Below are positions 59,215-64,000 of a stretch of 64,000 nt of DNA, in pieces (within the stretch, counting starts at the first letter, position 1; every line of letters starts with the position of its first letter). The translations under genes were made by a program, and so were the position numbers. Under the pieces are notes generated by a model. The model searched no databases. It was not told the DNA's origin and saw only the letters and a list, made by a program, of their open reading frames with translations. Source of the stretch: Acidobacteria bacterium 13_2_20CM_57_17 (lineage in GTDB: Bacteria; Acidobacteriota; Terriglobia; Acidiferrales; UBA7541); NCBI GenBank assembly GCA_001914785.1, contig MNDE01000179.1:1-64000 (forward strand), read 5' to 3'.

Positions 59215-61374
59215 ATGGATCGTCTGCAATGGAACGATTTCGGTGGCAATGCGGCAGCGATTAAGAACGCACGCGGCCTCCGTTTTTTTCCCCGCAGGAC
59301 AATAGTTCTTCTTGCGGCCATTCTCTTCGCGCACAGTGGGATCGGTTTTGCCCAGAAAAAGCAGAAACTCGATAAGAATTTTCGCGATTGGCTGGAGCGG
59401 GACGTCGCTTACATCATCACCAAAGACGAACGAGACGCCTTTCTGAAGCTAACAAGTGACGAGGCCCGTGAAAAGTTCATCGAGACGTTTTGGGAAATCC
59501 GCAATCCCTCTCCGGGCTCGCCCACCAACACTTTCAAGGATGAGGTTTACCAGCGCATCGCTTTTGCCGATGCGCGTTTCGGCGTCGGTTCCGGTGTAGA
59601 AGGCTGGCGCACCGACCGGGGCCTCACCTACATTACGCTGGGCCCTCCGCAACAAAAACAGGTTTACCGTAACTCCGCCAATCTCTATCCCATGGAAATC
59701 TGGTTTTACAGCGGCGCCAATCCCGCGCTGCCGCCCTTCTTCTACGTCATGTTTTATCAGCGCGAAGGCAGCGGCGATTACCGCTTTTATAGCCCATATA
59801 CCGATGGCCCGGACAAGCTGGCTACCGGCGTGGAGGCCATCAACTCGCGTTCGGCCGCGCTGCGGATGATTCGAGATTCTGCGGGCCCGGAGGTCGCACG
59901 GGTTTCGCTTTCGCTTCTGCCTGATGAACCCGTCGATGAGACCACAGGAATCGTGAGCCTGGAATCCGACATCCTGCTGAACAGCATCAAGAATCTCGCC
60001 AATCTGCCGGTGAACCGCGATGACATCCTCCGCCGGAGAGCCAATCGCGAGGCGGTAACATCCAGGTTGGTCCTTGAGGGGCGCAGTCTCGACATCGTCA
60101 CTTTCCCGGCTCGCGATTCCCATGGATTGACGCGTCTCGATTATGCTCTCCGATTGCACAGTCCGAGCGACCTCAGCATGGCCGAGGAGAAAGATGGACG
60201 CTATTCCTACTCTGTGGAGGTCCGCGTTCGCGTTCTCAGCGCCGAGAACAAGCTTATCTTCACGCAGCAAAAAACGCTCGCGCATTCGATCACCACGAAA
60301 CGCCTTGATGTCATCAAGGACAAAGTATTCGGTTACGAAGGGACCCTTCCTCTCCCGCCCGGCAAGTACCATCTCGAGTTTCAGTTCACGGATTGGTCCA
60401 AGAAAGCGGCCTTCCACACGGTTCGGGAAGTCTCAATCCCTGCGCTCGCAAGAGACTCTATAGTTGTGCCAGACGTGATGCCATTCTTGTCCGCTGAAAA
60501 TGCTGATCCTGCCCTCGCTGATTTGCTGCCTTTTACCATCGGCGGCGTGCAATTTACCCCCATGCCCAGCAGCACGCCCACTCTCGTCCCGGGCGCCAAC
60601 CTCCAGGTCGTCTACCAGATTTGGAGTCCGCCTTCGGATCCACGCGAGAATCTCGGGAAAAGACTGAACGTGGAATACGCCTTCGGCCGGCCTGCCGCTC
60701 CTGGCAGCGCTACCAAGGTTACGGATGAAATCAACCGGGAACAATTCGACGCGACAGGCTCCCTGGTAACCGGCAAGAAGCTCTCTCTCGATCAACAATC
60801 CAGCGGCAATTATATTTTGAACGTCACCGTGAATAATCCCGAGACGAAGCACAGCGGTTTCGGAACCATGAATTTCAAAGTGCTAGATGGCCCTTCCCAG
60901 CCGGAACCTTGGGATGTGCTTGAGCCGGGAATTGCTCAGGACGCGGAAAAGGGCATTCTCGACCAGCAAAGGGGTCTTTGCTATTGGGCCCTTGGCCAGT
61001 ATGACGAGGCTCGCGTCTGGTTCCGGCGCGCCTTGCAACTGGATCATTCCAACGATGTCGCTCGGGCCCGCCTTGTGGACGCCTACTTTTCAAGGAAGGA
61101 TTATGCCGCGGTTGTCAGCCTCTTTTCGGATGCGGGCGTAACGGAAACCACGGATTCTGAAACGCTGCTTCGCATCGCGACCAGTCTCCAGAAGCGCGGT
61201 GACACGTCCAAAGCCATCTCCGTGCTCGAAAGCGTCCTACCTTCCCACTCGGAGGAGGGCGCTCTCTATCTGGCCCTGGCCCAGTACTACACCGAAGCCG
61301 GGAACTCGAAGAAAGCAGCGGAACTGTCGCAAAGGGGCAAGTCGCTGCGAGGGGAAGCTCCAGTCAAGCCTTAA
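59215..61374 (+). CDS. GWxTD domain-containing protein with C-terminal TPR
   Basis: 719 residues. N-terminal signal anchor (RRTIVLLAAILFAHSGIGFAQ), then the GWxTD domain: DERDAFLKLTSDEAREKFIETFWEIRNP and GWRTDRGLTYITLGPP, with Gly130-Trp131, Thr133 and Asp134 of the signature, and MEIWFYSG. Middle Ig-like segments follow (PGKYHLEFQFTDWSKKAAF; PGANLQVVYQIWSPP). The C-terminus carries TPR-like helices (GLCYWALGQYDEARVWFRRALQLDHSNDVA and TSKAISVLESVLPSHSEEGALYLALAQYYTEAG). The role of GWxTD is unknown; these occur mainly in Acidobacteriota and Bacteroidota relatives. AAGGA lies nine bases upstream. Confidence 0.85.
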   Translation: MDRLQWNDFGGNAAAIKNARGLRFFPRRTIVLLAAILFAHSGIGFAQKKQKLDKNFRDWLERDVAYIITKDERDAFLKLTSDEAREKFIETFWEIRNPSPGSPTNTFKDEVYQRIAFADARFGVGSGVEGWRTDRGLTYITLGPPQQKQVYRNSANLYPMEIWFYSGANPALPPFFYVMFYQREGSGDYRFYSPYTDGPDKLATGVEAINSRSAALRMIRDSAGPEVARVSLSLLPDEPVDETTGIVSLESDILLNSIKNLANLPVNRDDILRRRANREAVTSRLVLEGRSLDIVTFPARDSHGLTRLDYALRLHSPSDLSMAEEKDGRYSYSVEVRVRVLSAENKLIFTQQKTLAHSITTKRLDVIKDKVFGYEGTLPLPPGKYHLEFQFTDWSKKAAFHTVREVSIPALARDSIVVPDVMPFLSAENADPALADLLPFTIGGVQFTPMPSSTPTLVPGANLQVVYQIWSPPSDPRENLGKRLNVEYAFGRPAAPGSATKVTDEINREQFDATGSLVTGKKLSLDQQSSGNYILNVTVNNPETKHSGFGTMNFKVLDGPSQPEPWDVLEPGIAQDAEKGILDQQRGLCYWALGQYDEARVWFRRALQLDHSNDVARARLVDAYFSRKDYAAVVSLFSDAGVTETTDSETLLRIATSLQKRGDTSKAISVLESVLPSHSEEGALYLALAQYYTEAGNSKKAAELSQRGKSLRGEAPVKP

Positions 61375-61670
61375 GTGATTTCTTCCGTTCCATTGGTCCA
61401 ATCCATATTTTTGCATAATTATCCAAGAATCAGGAACCGATCATGTTTCGGCTCGTCAGACACTCATCTAATATAGTTCTAACTCGCTGAATTTTCGAAT
61501 CTTAGCATTAGATAAATTACCTTCGATTTTGGCAGTTTTTATGCACAGTTTGTGAGAGGATGCCCGTGGATTTTGGGGAATCGATGGGCTCTTATAGACA
61601 TTTCTGCCGTATCCGCTAGACGCAACAAGTTTTTCAATCGCTGAGATGTAACGAAGGGAGTTCGAGCTCT
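61375..61670 (+). other. Leader region of the TonB receptor gene
   Basis: 296 nt, AT-rich (61395-61550), with several A/T-rich hexamers but no convincing -35/-10 pair. GAAGGGAG lies 11-18 bases before the receptor ATG. No gene is seen here. Confidence 0.45.
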
Positions 61671-64000
61671 ATGAGAAATAAATGGCTCGCGATCAGCATG
61701 GCTTTGACCTTTGGCACGGCCTTTTCACCCTCAGTCGATGCCCAAGACCAAGGGGCCGCGCGCGGTAATTTGGGCGGCATTGTTTATGACGCCTCCAAAG
61801 CTTCCGTTCCGGGGGCCCAAGTTACAATTACTGGTCCGATCGGAAGTCTCTCCCAATCAACGACGGATCAGGGATCCTTCCTCTTCTCCACCTTGATTCC
61901 CGGCATTTACTCCGTCAAAGTGCAGAAACCAGGCTTCAAGGTCGCCAGCGTAAAGAGCGCCGAAGTCCAGATTAATAAGACCACCAGCATCGAAGTCATT
62001 CTCGAAACGGGCCAAGTCTCTGAAACCGTGGAAGTCAGCGCCGCCACGGTCACGGTTGACACTTCCACTTCGGCGGTTACTGCGGACATCTCCGACACCT
62101 TCTTCCAAAACATTCCCGTGCAGCGGGGCGTTGCCAACCTGTTTTATCTGAGCCCGGGCGCGGTCGACGGTATTCAAACCGGCGGCAACAATCCGTCCAT
62201 TTCTGGGTCCAGCGGACTCGAGAATTCCTATGTGGCTGACGGCGTTTCCATCAATGACCCCGCCTTCGGGGGTTTGGGCGTTTGGGCACGTTCTTACGGC
62301 GCGCTCGGCAGCGGCATCAACCAGTCTTTCGTCAAGGAAGTGCAGATCAAGACTGGCGGGTTTGAGCCGCAGTATGGGCACGCCAGCGGCGGCATCGTGC
62401 AGATTGTCACCAAATCCGGCAGCACCAAGACCCATGGCGAAGTCGGCGGCTACTTCCATCCCCTAGGGATGCAGACCACTCCGCTCAATGCGGACGACCC
62501 CCAGTTCGGCAGAGTAAATTTGTTTGGCCGCTATCTCGGCAATGCCAACTACGAAGGTGATGCCGAGCTTGGCGGTTACGTTCCCCTCGGAAAGTTGCGC
62601 GATCACCTCTTCTATTTTGGAAACTTCAATCCGAGCGTGAACAATCAGTATGTCGCACCGGCCGTTGGCTCAGGCCTTTTCACACTCTATAACGGTCAGT
62701 TGCAGCGCACGAAAACCTCCTACGACTATGCCGGCAAGCTGACCTTTAAGATTAACGACCGTCAGACCGTAGAATCCTCGGTTTTCGGTGACCCCTCGCA
62801 CACCAATAATGTCCCATGGGCGACGCTGAATGCTGCGGACAAGACGGTAAGCTCCAAGTGGGACTTTGGCACGCGCAACTGGGCGGTACGTTATGACGGT
62901 GCACTTACCAATACCTGGCTGATCGACAGTGCGTTTACCTGGAGTTGGAACCACTTCAGCGAAACCCCTCTGGCTGACGTGACCCAAATCGTGGATGAGT
63001 CCGGTCTATTCAAGGTCGGGACGTTCAATGCTCAAGGGTTTGGCTTTCTCGAGCCATACGACTCCAACACCCGCAGCATTGCGCTCGATACATCGAAGAC
63101 CTATCACTTCCTTGGACAGCACAGCTTTAGTATCGGCTACACTTGGCAGTTTCCCCTCTACGACGACACTACCTCGTACTCTGGAGGCAAATTTGCCATA
63201 CCGTCCACAAATGCTTCGGGCGGAGATCCCGGGTATCAGAATGCAACAAACCCAACCGTAGCAGGGAAGATGACAAACGCCTCCTTGGTGCTAGAGGCCG
63301 CCAGTATCCTAGCCCCCGATCCAAATTTTCCAAACGATCCGACAAAGACGACTTGTACTCTCTGTCCCTACATGGGTAATACGCCGGTTGTCCTGGTGCA
63401 GTCCCGCGGCCGGTTTGATGGGGGGGTGACAAAGAGCAGCGGAAAGTATCACGCGGCTTACGTAAACGACTCCTGGGCTATGGGCAAACACGTGACTTTG
63501 AATCTAGGCCTGCGTTGGGAACAGCAGCGCTTGATCGGCAACCAGACCCAGAAGCTTTTCAATGACATGTGGTCTCCGCGCTTCGGTTTGGTTGTTGATC
63601 CGAAAGGCAATCGGAAGACAAAGTTTTATGCAAACTACGGCCGGTATGCGTTCATTCTGCCGCTGGACGCAGCAGTCCGTGCGCTGAGTGCCGAGGATGA
63701 CGTATTGGGTGCGTTTTGGGCTCCGGCTTTCACCTCGTCCGGCTGCCCGGCGGGACAGTCACCCTGCATCGTTGCCAATTCCGACGGCTCCCCCAATTAC
63801 AGCGCAATGTTCGTTCCTGATTCCGCCCACCTTCTCAATAAGGCCACGAACGGTATCGGCAAAGGCGTGAACGTTGGTCTTAGCGGCGGCGAACCATTCG
63901 CACCAGGCACACGCATGGAATATACGGACGAGTATGTTGCGGGTTTTCAACACGAATTCAACAACGGCATAGTTTTTGGTGTGCGTTACATCGACCGGCG
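61671..64000 (+). CDS. TonB-dependent receptor, Oar-like, with N-terminal carboxypeptidase-regulatory domain; 3' end beyond window
   Basis: At least 776 codons, open at the right edge. Signal peptide (NKWLAISMALTFGTAFSPSVDAQ), a CarboxypepD_reg/Cna-like domain (GGIVYDASKASVPGAQVTIT, DQGSFLFSTLIPGIYSVKV), a plug-like region (RGVANLFYLSPGAVDGIQ, VQIKTGGFEPQYGHASGGIVQ) and the first beta-barrel strands (LRDHLFYFGNFNPSVNNQYV, VTLNLGLRWEQQRL). The canonical N-terminal TonB box is not obvious. These Oar-like receptors import large ligands or contribute to surface structures and are numerous in Acidobacteriota. The barrel end and any C-terminal signature lie outside the window. It follows the GWxTD gene by 296 nt. 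Confidence 0.9.
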   Translation, partial: MRNKWLAISMALTFGTAFSPSVDAQDQGAARGNLGGIVYDASKASVPGAQVTITGPIGSLSQSTTDQGSFLFSTLIPGIYSVKVQKPGFKVASVKSAEVQINKTTSIEVILETGQVSETVEVSAATVTVDTSTSAVTADISDTFFQNIPVQRGVANLFYLSPGAVDGIQTGGNNPSISGSSGLENSYVADGVSINDPAFGGLGVWARSYGALGSGINQSFVKEVQIKTGGFEPQYGHASGGIVQIVTKSGSTKTHGEVGGYFHPLGMQTTPLNADDPQFGRVNLFGRYLGNANYEGDAELGGYVPLGKLRDHLFYFGNFNPSVNNQYVAPAVGSGLFTLYNGQLQRTKTSYDYAGKLTFKINDRQTVESSVFGDPSHTNNVPWATLNAADKTVSSKWDFGTRNWAVRYDGALTNTWLIDSAFTWSWNHFSETPLADVTQIVDESGLFKVGTFNAQGFGFLEPYDSNTRSIALDTSKTYHFLGQHSFSIGYTWQFPLYDDTTSYSGGKFAIPSTNASGGDPGYQNATNPTVAGKMTNASLVLEAASILAPDPNFPNDPTKTTCTLCPYMGNTPVVLVQSRGRFDGGVTKSSGKYHAAYVNDSWAMGKHVTLNLGLRWEQQRLIGNQTQKLFNDMWSPRFGLVVDPKGNRKTKFYANYGRYAFILPLDAAVRALSAEDDVLGAFWAPAFTSSGCPAGQSPCIVANSDGSPNYSAMFVPDSAHLLNKATNGIGKGVNVGLSGGEPFAPGTRMEYTDEYVAGFQHEFNNGIVFGVRYIDR

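Noticed and set aside
1-64000. CRISPR arrays, insertion sequences, prophage or toxin-antitoxin modules
   Set aside because: No regularly spaced repeats, transposase, integrase, or paired toxin and antitoxin frames were seen.

Overview
The window looks like chromosomal DNA of an Acidobacteriota member (Terriglobia-like). This rests on gene families, not on a marker gene. It has a PadR regulator next to an 880-residue MacB/FtsX permease of the duplicated orphan type, a GWxTD protein, an Oar-like TonB-dependent receptor with an N-terminal carboxypeptidase-regulatory domain, a remnant of an RHS-type secreted protein, and many Tat- or Sec-exported enzymes. There is no rRNA operon, CRISPR array, transposase or phage module. 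One tRNA gene (Leu, anticodon CAG) is present.

Layout. 1-3 kb: minus-strand type IV minor pilin operon (FimT, PilV, PilW, PilX-like), running off the left edge. 3.5-6.1 kb: glutaryl-CoA dehydrogenase and a DUF711 protein. 6.1-9.1 kb: repeat-rich ground with a small secreted protein, a deleted RHS-type pseudogene and its partner. 9.1-16.4 kb: minus-strand run of exported catabolic enzymes (Gfo/Idh/MocA oxidoreductase, LysE exporter, amidase, M14 peptidase). 16.5-25.7 kb: glpX, a TIG/beta-propeller lipoprotein, a TPR protein, an APC permease coupled to a PIG-L deacetylase, and small envelope proteins. 26-33 kb: tRNA-Leu, padR plus permease, a PuuD-like membrane protein, and rnr. 33-38.4 kb: a RibD-C/DHFR-fold protein, serC, gltA and two convergent PilZ proteins. 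38.5-47.5 kb: an ECF sigma factor, a DUF4139 protein with an inserted Cna-like domain, then a sigma/anti-sigma pair divergent from a metallophosphoesterase, cupredoxin, DUF2231, broken gene, DUF420 cluster. 47.5-47.9 kb: a probable structured RNA with a strong terminator. 48.9-56.6 kb: a minus-strand exopolysaccharide locus (three GT4 glycosyltransferases and an O-antigen ligase) interrupted by small accessory genes. 56.9-64 kb: yebC, ruvC, a secreted protein, a GWxTD protein and the first three quarters of a TonB receptor, open at the right edge.

How the genes work together. Much of the content concerns the envelope: pili, c-di-GMP sensing by PilZ, exopolysaccharide, ECF signalling, exported hydrolases and a TonB receptor. 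The rest is housekeeping (serC, gltA, glpX, rnr, yebC, ruvC).

Most interesting. (1) A free-standing transcript near 47.67-47.88 kb has 6S-like architecture (rod, central bubble, intrinsic terminator). (2) The ECF/anti-sigma pair is divergent from an exported metallophosphoesterase/cupredoxin/DUF2231/DUF420 cluster. (3) Palindromic repeats appear inside or against coding sequence: in a signal peptide, in the RNase R S1 domain, around the padR ribosome-binding site, and as a 27-bp tandem array that supplies a start codon. (4) A 315-bp dispersed repeat is present in two copies 45 kb apart. I see no clear candidate for a new defence or mobile system.
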